NCBI GenBank assembly: GCA_013203085.1
Contig: JABMQX010000336.1
Coordinates: 1-9,301 of the forward strand
DNA from: a bacterium
GTDB taxonomy: Bacteria > Auribacterota > JABMQX01
Reading direction: 5' to 3'
DNA: 9,301 bases
Shown here piece by piece: positions 1 to 5,426 of the stretch (position 1 is the first letter of the stretch; the number at the start of each line of letters is the position of its first letter). Below the pieces are notes generated by a model that saw only the letters and a list, made by a program, of their open reading frames with translations, was not told the DNA's origin and did not search any database. Made by a program: the position numbers and the translations under genes.

Positions 1-192
1 GCCCACAGGCGGCTGAAGGCTCGATACTCACAACTGTGGCTTCGAGAGAACAAACCGTACGCTCTCGATGTCGTCGAGAGACGTTTTGACGCCGTCATTG
101 GCGTTTACGATACGTTGCTGGAAAAGCTGCGAACTGCCGCCGATGCCCTCAGCGAAGCGAAAAAGCTTCCTCCGCTGTCGGAAATGCGGTAG
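1..192 (+). CDS. C-terminal end of a probable glycoside hydrolase (GH20-like), cut by window start
   Basis: The frame is open from the first base to a TAG at 190-192 and gives 63 residues. The segment contains SQLWLRENKPYALDVVERRF, followed by a helical, charged tail ending LPPLSEMR. A Y-x-x-LWL-x-EN-x-P-x-x-LD pattern followed by a helix is one I associate with the C-terminal helical part of family 20 glycoside hydrolases (beta-N-acetylhexosaminidases) from Planctomycetes and Actinobacteria. No catalytic residues fall in the window, so the family call rests on this tail alone. Codon use (mostly G or C in third position) matches the confirmed genes downstream. If correct, the enzyme removes terminal hexosamine residues from glycans. 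A carbohydrate-active enzyme here fits the oxidoreductase/DUF1080 cluster at the right end of the window, but that link is inference. The stop is followed within 20 bases by a GC-rich hairpin. Confidence 0.45.
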   Translation, partial: AHRRLKARYSQLWLRENKPYALDVVERRFDAVIGVYDTLLEKLRTAADALSEAKKLPPLSEMR

Positions 193-205
193 CGTATAGT
201 GCTGT

Positions 206-787
206 ATGACCCCGCGGGACGCGGGGCTTCCACAGGATGAAGAGGATTGCCGTCCGAACGCCCCTCCGGTCGCAAAACCCGGTCTATCCTGTTATCTTGT
301 CAAAAAAAGAATACGTCGCCCTCTGCAGCAGCTTTCGCTCCGGCTGATATACGGGTGGGAAAGACCTTGGTATGAACCCCGGCTGTATGCCTCGGCAACA
401 TGTTCCACGATCTTCTTCCTGTTGGCGTCGGCACACTCCGTCGAAGTCACCCTGAGAGAGGGGGCACGGGTCTATCAAGGCGACAGAATCGTTCACACAG
501 CCACCATCCAGAGAGACGCATCTCTCGCTGAGGCGCTGAAGAAACGAGGGTTGCTCCACATCCGGCTGAAGCGACACAGGGAAGCCCTGTCCGACTTTCC
601 CCGCGTCCTAAAATTGCAGCCTGCCGACGCTGAGGCGTACTATTTCAGGTCCACTGTTTACAGAGCAATCGGCGACCCCTCAGGAGCCCTTGACGACCTC
701 AACGCGGCCATCAGGCTCGACCCAAAAAATTCCTCCTACATCTCCACGCTCAAGGAGGTTAGGGATGAAGTCGAAGGGCGGAACTGA
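206..787 (+). CDS. Tetratricopeptide-repeat protein, N-terminus doubtful (possibly decayed)
   Basis: The last 90 residues of this 193-residue frame are a clear TPR pair. TPR1 is at about residues 107-140 and TPR2 at about 141-174 (AYYFRSTVYRAIGDPSGALD, then AAIRLDP). TPRs are helical hairpins that bind peptides or partner proteins. Residues 60-77 (STIFFLLASAHS) look like the hydrophobic core and cleavage region of a signal peptide, and the part after it (VTLREGARVYQGD) looks exported. The real gene should therefore start around base 340-390, but no in-frame ATG, GTG or TTG with a ribosome site is there. The only in-frame ATG, at 206, has no Shine-Dalgarno sequence, and its first 50 codons run through a terminator-like hairpin and read as low-complexity non-coding sequence. 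I infer either a 5' frameshift or mutation, or a gene that lost its start. The TPR domain is solid; the start and intact status are not. Confidence 0.5.
   Translation: MTPRDAGLPQDEEDCRPNAPPVAKPGLSCYLVKKRIRRPLQQLSLRLIYGWERPWYEPRLYASATCSTIFFLLASAHSVEVTLREGARVYQGDRIVHTATIQRDASLAEALKKRGLLHIRLKRHREALSDFPRVLKLQPADAEAYYFRSTVYRAIGDPSGALDDLNAAIRLDPKNSSYISTLKEVRDEVEGRN
210..226 (+). terminator. GC-rich hairpin after the first gene
   Basis: CCCCGCG-GGA-CGCGGGG is a perfect 7-base stem with a 3-base loop, starting 18 bases after the stop of the partial gene at 192. There is no T-run after it, so it is not a textbook intrinsic terminator. It could end transcription with Rho, or protect the 3' end of the message. 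It lies inside the nominal 5' part of the TPR frame, which is one reason to doubt that frame's start. Confidence 0.3.
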
Positions 788-1114
788 TCTCTTGCGGTGG
801 CCAGGCCACCGTCTCGCCAGCTAAGCCGGCACTGGCGCATCTCCCTGAAGAGTGTTACGGCCGCATCTGGCTTCGGTATAAGAGAGAACGCCCCTTTTAG
901 GCGTGCATGGAGGGCGCGGTGGACATCCAGAGCAGGCTCAGTTGCCGCCAAATGTTGGCGCCGTGCGAGATTCGCGATCAGGGGGCGACCCGGGGGCCGT
1001 TGCAAGATGCCCGGGGGCGACGCGGGCATCAGTCGTCTCCACGGCAGCCAGGCCGGAAACGCGGGCATCGCGGCAAGAGACCTTTGTGCGGTGCTGTATA
1101 GGGCTGTACGGTGA

Positions 1115-1147
1115 TCCCTCAGCTTCGGGGGAGCGTGAATGTTTTTT
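1115..1147 (+). terminator. Weak intrinsic-terminator-like site
   Basis: TCCCTC at 1115-1120 pairs with GGGGGA at 1127-1132 (one T-G wobble) around a 6-base loop, and a run of six T follows at 1142-1147. The nine bases between stem and T-run make this weak. It lies just upstream of a promoter-like -35 box, a sensible place to end transcription from the left. Confidence 0.25.
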
Positions 1148-1163
1148 CTATACGGTTTCTTTC

Positions 1164-1193
1164 TTGACATTCCCTCTACGCATTTGGTTTCAT
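1164..1193 (+). promoter_or_regulatory. Candidate sigma-70-type promoter for the lipoprotein gene
   Basis: TTGACA at 1164-1169 matches the consensus -35 box exactly. An 18-base spacer leads to TTTCAT at 1188-1193, which matches four of six positions of the -10 consensus. The lipoprotein ATG is 64 bases further on, leaving a short AT-richer leader. The -35 element is good and the -10 element is poor. Confidence 0.4.
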
Positions 1194-1257
1194 CGTTCCT
1201 GAGTTTTCAAATATTAGCTACAAGCTCCAACTGAAAGCGGAAGGAAAGGGGGGGAAA

Positions 1258-1647
1258 ATGAAGGTGCTTCGGCGTCGCGAGGTTATTTTACTCTTGGCCG
1301 TGTTCGCCCTCAGCTTGATCACATTTGGATGTGGTGGTGGGGACGGCGATTCAAAGGGCGCAGCGCCCACGAACATTTCCGGTGTCTGGGAAGGTCCCTT
1401 CACAAGTGAGACGGGGGAACCGGGTCACATCACCGTCATGATGGAACAGACCGGCAAAAGTATCGCGGGGACGTTTTCGATTGAGGCTGGTGGGCGCGTC
1501 TGGGAAAGCGGCACGTTTTCCGGCACGTACGAGAACGGCGTGCTTGTTATCGCCGACCCTGAGAGGAACACTGTGCATTTCCAGGGCAACGCCGCATCGG
1601 CCGTGTTTGCCGACGGCTCGTCGTTTACTGTTCAGAAAGTATCGTAG
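1258..1647 (+). CDS. Small lipoprotein with a beta-rich GxW domain
   Basis: The protein has 129 residues. The ATG is preceded by a long purine-rich ribosome site (GGAAAGGGGGGG, about 1242-1253). The N-terminus has a positive stretch (RRRE at residues 5-8), a hydrophobic core (VILLLAVFALSL) and the lipobox-like ITFGC, so lipidation is expected at Cys25 with membrane anchoring. A Gly/Asp/Ser linker follows. Residues 38-127 form one compact domain with alternating short strands: SGVWEGPF, GTFSIEAGG, SGTFSGTYENG, ending GSSFTVQKV. Repeated GxF/GxW turns suggest a small beta-barrel or calycin-like fold, of a type common in uncharacterised PVC lipoproteins. I see no catalytic motif and no match to a family of known function. 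It stands alone: 658 bases separate it from the next gene, and a promoter candidate precedes it. The N-terminal domain of the DUF1080 protein at the right end has a similar turn pattern. Confidence 0.8.
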   Translation: MKVLRRREVILLLAVFALSLITFGCGGGDGDSKGAAPTNISGVWEGPFTSETGEPGHITVMMEQTGKSIAGTFSIEAGGRVWESGTFSGTYENGVLVIADPERNTVHFQGNAASAVFADGSSFTVQKVS

Positions 1648-2192
1648 CTTTGATGTGTCAGGGGGCGGAGATCTTATAAGTTGGCGGCGGAAGCTCGCGC
1701 TGAGGACAATTGGTGCGCGGGCAGTTGCAGGTTGTGTTGCTGCGCCTCGCGTCTGTGCTTGATTGCGAGCACTATCGCGGTCTGCGCCGCCGGAAACCAG
1801 ACGTGAAATCTTTCCGCGAAAAAGTCAGGCGTGTTCTGACCGGCCAAATGATCAGGCATGGGTGAGGAAGACAAGTCTCGCTCAGATCTCTTCGCATTGC
1901 CCAGCTTCGCGCCGAGCTCCTGGTGTTAAGAGCAGGCGAGCCGCACCTGGTCGGCGCTCCGACCCGTCCCTCATTCCCTGCGGGCGCCTGCTATGCGCAG
2001 GTTTGCTGCCAGGCCCATCGCCGTGTATTGGCTTTAGCGAGCAGATCCAGCTTTGGTGCGAGGGCTTCTTGGGGACAACGGGCGGGTGCCGGGCCGCGGG
2101 TTACCGCTTCCAATGGCCAAGAATCCCTGTACGCCAGCGCCGATTTCCCCCTCAGCTTCAAGGTCTGAAATCTCGAGTCCAGGTGTTCATCG

Positions 2193-2207
2193 GTGGCGCT
2201 CCGCCAC
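2193..2207 (+). promoter_or_regulatory. Perfect small hairpin in the leader of the propeller gene
   Basis: GTGGCG-CTC-CGCCAC is a perfect 6-base stem with a 3-base loop, about 100 bases upstream of the propeller start and six bases before a second, larger stem. There is no T-run, so it is not a terminator by itself. Confidence 0.3.
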
Positions 2208-2212
2208 TGACT

Positions 2213-2253
2213 GTTGCGCCGCGGCAGCGTAAGCAATGTTTCGCCGGCGCAAC
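2213..2253 (+). promoter_or_regulatory. Nine-base inverted repeat in the leader of the propeller gene
   Basis: GTTGCGCCG at 2213-2221 pairs perfectly with CGGCGCAAC at 2245-2253 around a 23-base loop. It lies 52 bases upstream of the ATG at 2306. Together with the hairpin at 2193-2207 it would give the message a structured 5' leader. It could be a regulatory RNA structure or the end of a repeat element; no known riboswitch class is recognisable. Confidence 0.35.
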
Positions 2254-2305
2254 GCTCGGTCAAAAGGAGGCCCAAGTCGGCTCACATCTTTCTGGAGGAT
2301 CACAT

Positions 2306-3478
2306 ATGAGAGAGTTCAGTTCCTTCCTGGTTGCCCTGTTGTCGGCAGGCTGTCTCTCCAGTCTCAGTGAGAGCGCAGAAATTTTCTCACGGTCCCCGCT
2401 CTGGAGCAGCGGGACGACCTTCTCCGGCGGGGACGGCGTGGCGAGGTTCATAGATATGGACCGAGACGGCGATTTGGACCTTGTAACGTGTGCGCCCTCC
2501 CCAATGCACTGGGTCATTTACCGCAATGAGGGAGGGAAGCTGGAGAAGAAGCCGTTCTGGGAGTCGGCGGAGACGACGGACTGCGACCACATTGACGTCC
2601 TCGATTTCAATAAGGACGGCTGGATGGACCTCACCGCAACGCACGAATCGCACTGCACGCTCTACTTCAACAAATCTGGGAAGTTCAACACGTCCCCCGA
2701 CTGGGAGACCGCGTTCATCGCCGATGCGAACCAGATATTCTTCCGCGATTACGATAAGGATGGTGATCCGGACATGCTCATGGCTGCGGGGAGATCCGTT
2801 TACGGCGTCGGGATTCTCGAGAATAAGACGGGGACGCCGTCCCGCACAATCACTCAAAAGCTCGGTTTCGAGGAGTATTGCGAGACAGCGATATTCGCCG
2901 ATTACGACGGTGATGGAGACCTCGACGTTTTGGCGGGCTACTGCCGCACAGGGAAAATCGTCGTTTACCTCAACCGGAATGGCGATTTCGATTCGGGGGC
3001 GGTCGTTTATGAAGACAGCGAGCGTCCGTGGACACAGAGGATTTACTGGGAGGACCTCGATAAAGACGGCGAGCCGGAACTTTTCTGCGCGAAAGGGCCC
3101 TGGGGAGGAGCAGCGGCGAGCGTGCGCTTGGTGAAAAGGGAGGGTTCTCCGAAGCTGAAAGTTGTCTGGAAAAGCTCGCCTCGGTCGGCTTTTCATGGTT
3201 TCGCATTCGGGGATGTGGATAACGACGGCGATGTTGACCTTGTCGCTGCGGACTGGGGCGGTGGCGGGCAAAGAGGCGTTTATCTCTATCTTTCCGAGAA
3301 AGGCAAGCTGGCGGACACGGCATCCTGGTCCGCGAGAACGTCGGCTCCTGCCCACGAGGTGGTTCTGGGAGATATTGACAGGGATGGCGACCTCGACGTG
3401 GCGGTCGGCTGTCAAGACCAAGTTCACGTTTACGAGAACGTCACTGTGAGAAAAGGGGAGAGACGTGGGGAGAGATAG
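2306..3478 (+). CDS. Secreted FG-GAP/VCBS seven-bladed beta-propeller protein
   Basis: The protein has 390 residues. The start is the ATG with GGAGG at 2294-2298, seven bases upstream. Residues 1-24 form a signal peptide (hydrophobic FLVALLSAGCLSSL). Cys16 in LSAGC might be lipidated, otherwise cleavage is near SES-AE. The mature protein consists of seven repeats of about 50 residues, each with a calcium-loop motif of DxDxDGDxD type: D50-D58, D100-D108, D148-D156, D199-D207, D250-E258, D303-D311 and D356-D364. Loops 2 (N102, W106) and 5 (E256, E258) are degenerate. Seven loops at this period are what a closed integrin-alpha-like propeller needs, so the protein is nearly all propeller with no extra domain. 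Strand motifs such as VYLNRNG and VHVYENV fit the blade ends. Such proteins bind calcium and act in surface binding or adhesion; the ligand here is unknown. The C-terminus is a basic tail (VRKGERRGER). Confidence 0.88.
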   Translation: MREFSSFLVALLSAGCLSSLSESAEIFSRSPLWSSGTTFSGGDGVARFIDMDRDGDLDLVTCAPSPMHWVIYRNEGGKLEKKPFWESAETTDCDHIDVLDFNKDGWMDLTATHESHCTLYFNKSGKFNTSPDWETAFIADANQIFFRDYDKDGDPDMLMAAGRSVYGVGILENKTGTPSRTITQKLGFEEYCETAIFADYDGDGDLDVLAGYCRTGKIVVYLNRNGDFDSGAVVYEDSERPWTQRIYWEDLDKDGEPELFCAKGPWGGAAASVRLVKREGSPKLKVVWKSSPRSAFHGFAFGDVDNDGDVDLVAADWGGGGQRGVYLYLSEKGKLADTASWSARTSAPAHEVVLGDIDRDGDLDVAVGCQDQVHVYENVTVRKGERRGER

Positions 3479-3545
3479 CGTTGGAGGGTGGTGTCAGCGA
3501 CGGACGCTGGTTCAAAAGCAAGGCGCCGGTAAGGATGCTGGAGAA

Positions 3546-3568
3546 CACCCCCGTAGGGTGCTTTGTTT
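3546..3568 (+). terminator. Probable intrinsic terminator after the propeller gene
   Basis: CACCC-CCGTA-GGGTG (3546-3560) is a 5-base stem followed at once by the T-rich CTTTGTTT. It lies 68 bases after the propeller stop and 34 bases before the prepilin start. The short stem makes it weak, and leakage into the prepilin gene is likely. Confidence 0.4.
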
Positions 3569-3601
3569 ATCGCCGCTAACGACGGGAGGTAAGGGCGCCA
3601 G

Positions 3602-4288
3602 GTGGAGCAAATAGGATCCAAACACAAGGTAACTCACACTGGCGGGTTCACACTTGTCGAGCTGCTGGTTGTCATTGCCGTAATCGCCGTCCTATCTGCC
3701 CTTCTTTTGCCCGCTTTGAGAAGGGCGCGTGAGGCGGCCAAGCAGGCTCGATGCCTTTCCAATCTGCGCCAGATTGGCTTCGCGTGGCAGATGTACCTTC
3801 AGGACTTCGGGGCATTCCCTCCGAATACCACGATCCTGGGGTCGGTATTCGGCGGCAAGACCGGCAGTGACGCTCAATGGGGAGGAGATTTGCCCGCGGA
3901 TCAGAGAATATTGAATCCGTACATTCAGAGCGGGGTCGGCAGGGAGAGTTCGATGCAGGTGTTCCATTGCCCTTCTGACGACGGTTTCAATGATGGCGTG
4001 CCGGGGAGCGCATTCGACCGCTTCGGCTCATCATACATTTACAACGACGGGGGTCTTTCCGGGGCTGCGGCGGCGAAGATCGCTTCCGATCCGACGAGGG
4101 TGATTGTTGCAGGAGATGCCGGGTGGTTCATGCAGGTGATTGCCTCCTACGCGGCCCGCTTCTGGCACACCGACAGCGAAAAGGACCCACGGTTTAACAT
4201 GCTTTTCCTCGACTGGCACGTCGGCTTTGTGACCGTGGAGAAAAACGGAACCCAGGGTGACGACCGGAGCTCCGAAGCAAACGAGTGA
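3602..4288 (+). CDS. Type II secretion/type IV pilin-like prepilin (DUF1559-like, processing-associated C-terminal motif)
   Basis: The protein has 228 residues and starts with GTG; GGGAGG at 3584-3589 lies 12 bases upstream, a long spacing. The prepilin leader is basic and ends THTGG, followed by FTLVELLVVIAVIAVLSALL. The prepilin peptidase should cut after Gly15, leaving Phe at +1 and the key Glu at +5 (Glu20). The rest follows the PVC-type pattern: ARCLSNLRQIG after the helix, FHCPSDDG at 121-128, SYIYN at 144-148 and the C-terminal H-X9-DG-type block. That block is altered here: His189 and Asp204 are separated by 14 residues rather than nine, and DG is DW (LFLDWHV). The protein should be anchored in the inner membrane and assembled as a pseudopilin or pilus-like subunit, but no assembly genes are in the window. 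PVC genomes carry many such paralogues and their function is largely unknown. Confidence 0.88.
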   Translation: MEQIGSKHKVTHTGGFTLVELLVVIAVIAVLSALLLPALRRAREAAKQARCLSNLRQIGFAWQMYLQDFGAFPPNTTILGSVFGGKTGSDAQWGGDLPADQRILNPYIQSGVGRESSMQVFHCPSDDGFNDGVPGSAFDRFGSSYIYNDGGLSGAAAAKIASDPTRVIVAGDAGWFMQVIASYAARFWHTDSEKDPRFNMLFLDWHVGFVTVEKNGTQGDDRSSEANE

Positions 4289-4477
4289 GAGCGCGGCGTG
4301 GATCGCGGAGGTGCGCAACCGGACTTCGAAGTCGTCTGCCAGCTCGCGGAAAACCATCGCCTTCCGAAAGCCTAATGGTCGAAACAGCTTTGAAGCCCTT
4401 GAATAAGCCTCTCGGCCCTGAGCAATGTAGTAATCCACGGGGCTCTCGAAGGGAACGAAGAGAGACCCGAGCTTCAT
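4289..4477 (-). pseudogene. Coding-like - strand fragment, probably a truncated gene
   Basis: Read from an ATG at 4477 leftwards, this gives 63 codons: it begins MKLGSLFVPFESPVDYYIAQ, continues GREAYSRASKLFRPLGF and ends near RLRTSAIHAAL. The composition is that of a folded, mostly helical protein. About 69% of codons end in G or C, whereas the + strand frame over it is Arg/Ser-rich nonsense. The frame has no stop of its own: it runs straight into the antisense of the prepilin gene, whose stop is at 4286-4288, and ends only at 4031. There is no Shine-Dalgarno sequence before the ATG; tandem repeats lie there instead. I infer the 5' part of a gene cut off by a rearrangement at the prepilin 3' end. 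I do not recognise the family. It could instead be a real small gene overlapping the prepilin gene tail to tail. Confidence 0.4.
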
Positions 4478-4488
4478 GATAGGACGGA

Positions 4489-4521
4489 CCGGATAATCCG
4501 GAATCGGGAATCGGGAATCCG
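4489..4521 (+). repeat. Palindrome and 7-base tandem repeat
   Basis: CCGGAT-A-ATCCGG at 4489-4501 is a perfect palindrome around one base. It overlaps a 7-base tandem array: TAATCCG (4494-4500), GAATCGG (4501-4507), GAATCGG (4508-4514) and GAATCCG (4515-4521). The outer units end CCG and the inner ones CGG. Arrays of GAATCGG are, from memory, common in intergenic DNA of uncultured bacteria and PVC genomes. Confidence 0.7.
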
Positions 4522-4526
4522 ATGAA

Positions 4527-4608
4527 AACCGCAGATAAACGCAGATGCAGGCGGTTGAATCTCGCTGATTTCGACACCTTTTATCTTTATCAGCGTTCAT
4601 CAGCGGTT
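4527..4608 (+). repeat. Imperfect inverted-repeat element (CGCAGAT/ATCAGCG type)
   Basis: The left arm at 4527-4546 (AACCGCAGATAAACGCAGAT) and the right arm at 4589-4608 (ATCAGCGTTCATCAGCGGTT) are reverse complements at 17 of 20 positions. Each arm is itself two copies of a 10-base unit. A third related motif, CGCTGAT, lies between the arms at 4563-4569. The whole is about 82 bases with a 42-base centre. Elements of this wording are, from memory, scattered between genes in many environmental bacterial genomes and are often mis-translated as proteins. It could be a REP-like or MITE-like element moved in trans, or a structured RNA feature. There is no transposase in the window. Confidence 0.7.
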
Positions 4609-4631
4609 CACCTCTCCTCTGCGGTGAGTCC

Positions 4632-4701
4632 CTCCCAAGACTGAGGCCATACTCCCCGGGACTTTTAACCTTGCACTTTGGGAGTAGGATTTTGGTAAAC
4701 T
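4632..4701 (+). promoter_or_regulatory. Leader of the HEAT/oxidoreductase cluster: inverted repeat and weak promoter
   Basis: CTCCCAA at 4632-4638 pairs with TTGGGAG at 4678-4684 across 39 bases. Overlapping it, TTGCAC (4671-4676) and TAAACT (4696-4701), 19 bases apart, resemble -35 and -10 boxes; the spacing is long and the match is moderate. This is the only promoter-like sequence I see between the repeat zone and the HEAT gene at 4798. Confidence 0.25.
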
Positions 4702-4797
4702 CTGGTGTTCCAGCCCGTGAGGTCTCCACCCGGTTTTCATCTTGGCTGGAGGGAGGCATTATCGGGAAAACAGGATCCAATCAAGGAGGGTTTGAAC

Positions 4798-5373
4798 ATG
4801 TCTGAAAAGAAACTGGAAGCGGCCGCCGACCTGATCGCAAGGATCAGGGATAAGGACGACAAGGTCCGAGCCGAGGCCTGGCTCGGTGCCGGAAAGTTCG
4901 GGGCCCCGGCGGTCAAGCCCCTGGCAGCGGTGATGACGGACCGGGATTTCCAAGTTGCCCGGGCGGCCAAGCGAGGATTGTGGAAAATCGTCCGCCATGT
5001 CGGTCGCCCCGGGGCCGACAACGAGAGGAAGCGAGTCGTTGCCAGGCTAATCGCGTTGTTGGGCGATACTCAACCGGTGTCGGTCCGGCGGGAAGTAATG
5101 TGGATGTTGTCGGAGATCGCCGGCGACGGGGCGGTCCCTCGGGTGGCAGCATTCTTATCGAACCGGGAATTGCGCGAGGATGCGCGGATGGTTCTGGAGC
5201 GGCTGCCGGGCGAAAGGTCTCTGGCGGCGCTTAAACGAGGACTGAGAACTGTGCCTGGGGAGTTCCAGATCAACATTGCTCAATCGTTGCGAGCGCGAGG
5301 GGTTGAGGTTCCAGGCCTTCCGTGCCAGAAGTTGGTTCCCACCCGGAAGACGAACGTGAAGGCGGCGGGGTGA
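4798..5373 (+). CDS. Small cytoplasmic HEAT-repeat protein
   Basis: The protein has 191 residues. The frame is open from further upstream (4705), but the ATG at 4798 has a strong AAGGAGGG site seven bases before it and begins the helical domain. There is no signal peptide or membrane segment, so it should stay in the cytoplasm. It is built of paired helices of HEAT or PBS-lyase type: residues 22-50 (KVRAEAWLGAGKFGAPAVKP), 51-70, 77-95, 96-122 (SVRREVMWMLSEIAGDGAVP), 123-150 and a shorter last repeat at 151-168. The tail after 170 is basic and unstructured. Such repeats form a curved scaffold for protein or nucleic-acid partners; no catalytic residues are seen. It ends 53 bases before the first oxidoreductase gene with no terminator between, so the two are probably co-transcribed. 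Small HEAT proteins beside Gfo/Idh/MocA genes are familiar from PVC genomes, but their role is unknown. Confidence 0.8.
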   Translation: MSEKKLEAAADLIARIRDKDDKVRAEAWLGAGKFGAPAVKPLAAVMTDRDFQVARAAKRGLWKIVRHVGRPGADNERKRVVARLIALLGDTQPVSVRREVMWMLSEIAGDGAVPRVAAFLSNRELREDARMVLERLPGERSLAALKRGLRTVPGEFQINIAQSLRARGVEVPGLPCQKLVPTRKTNVKAAG

Positions 5374-5426
5374 CCCCAGGGATGAAAAAGCACCCAATTG
5401 ATTCCAAATAGAGAGGTGAAAATACG

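Larger units (their letters stand above)
788..1257 (+). other. 470-base gap rich in hairpins, no convincing gene
   Basis: Several short frames cross this stretch on both strands, but none has a ribosome site or a recognisable domain. It holds a tight palindrome GGTGGCC-A-GGCCACC at 796-810, nine bases after the TPR stop. Further hairpins are at 888-904 (ACGCC/GGCGT), 946-960 (CGCCAA-ATG-TTGGCG) and 1006-1030 (GATGCCCG with CGGGCATC, 9-base loop). The 11-mer ACGCGGGCATC occurs at 1020-1030 and again at 1059-1069. A - strand frame from 1170 to 736 stays open for 144 codons, but it covers the end of the TPR gene and I do not recognise it. The gap could be a structured RNA, a decayed repeat or simply a long untranslated region. 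Confidence 0.4.
1648..2305 (+). other. 658-base gap without a convincing gene; structured 3' half
   Basis: The + frame that leads into the propeller gene is open from 1763, but its first 181 codons read as Arg/Pro/Ser/Gly-rich low-complexity sequence with no ribosome site. The real start is 2306. Short - strand frames (for example 1874 to 1674) have no Shine-Dalgarno sequence or known domain. The visible structure is two hairpins close together at 2193-2207 and 2213-2253, just before the propeller gene. I see no terminator after the lipoprotein and no clear promoter. A decayed gene or an unidentified repeat is possible. Confidence 0.4.

Noticed and set aside
797..1202. Three overlapping + strand frames in the gap after the TPR frame
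   Set aside because: Arg/Gly/Ala-rich, mutually overlapping in different frames, without ribosome sites or recognisable domains.
2213..2253. Integron attC-like site
   Set aside because: The arms start GTT and end AAC, but the inner bases do not fit the GTTRRRY/RYYYAAC consensus, and there is no integrase or cassette array.
1763..2305. N-terminal extension of the propeller frame by 181 codons
   Set aside because: Low-complexity Arg/Pro/Ser composition, no ribosome site, and a signal peptide begins at 2306 after GGAGG.
2387..3427. Long - strand open frame (346 codons) over the propeller gene
   Set aside because: It is the antisense shadow of a GC-biased gene; the + strand has seven precise calcium-loop repeats, and the - strand reads as repetitive shadow sequence of them.
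4031..4288. Extension of the - strand fragment into the prepilin gene as a real overlapping protein
   Set aside because: Over this part the + strand encodes a clear prepilin, and the - strand translation looks like its antisense shadow, so only 4289-4477 is kept as a remnant.
4489..4608. CRISPR array
   Set aside because: Units of 7 and 10 bases with no spacers of constant length, and no cas genes.
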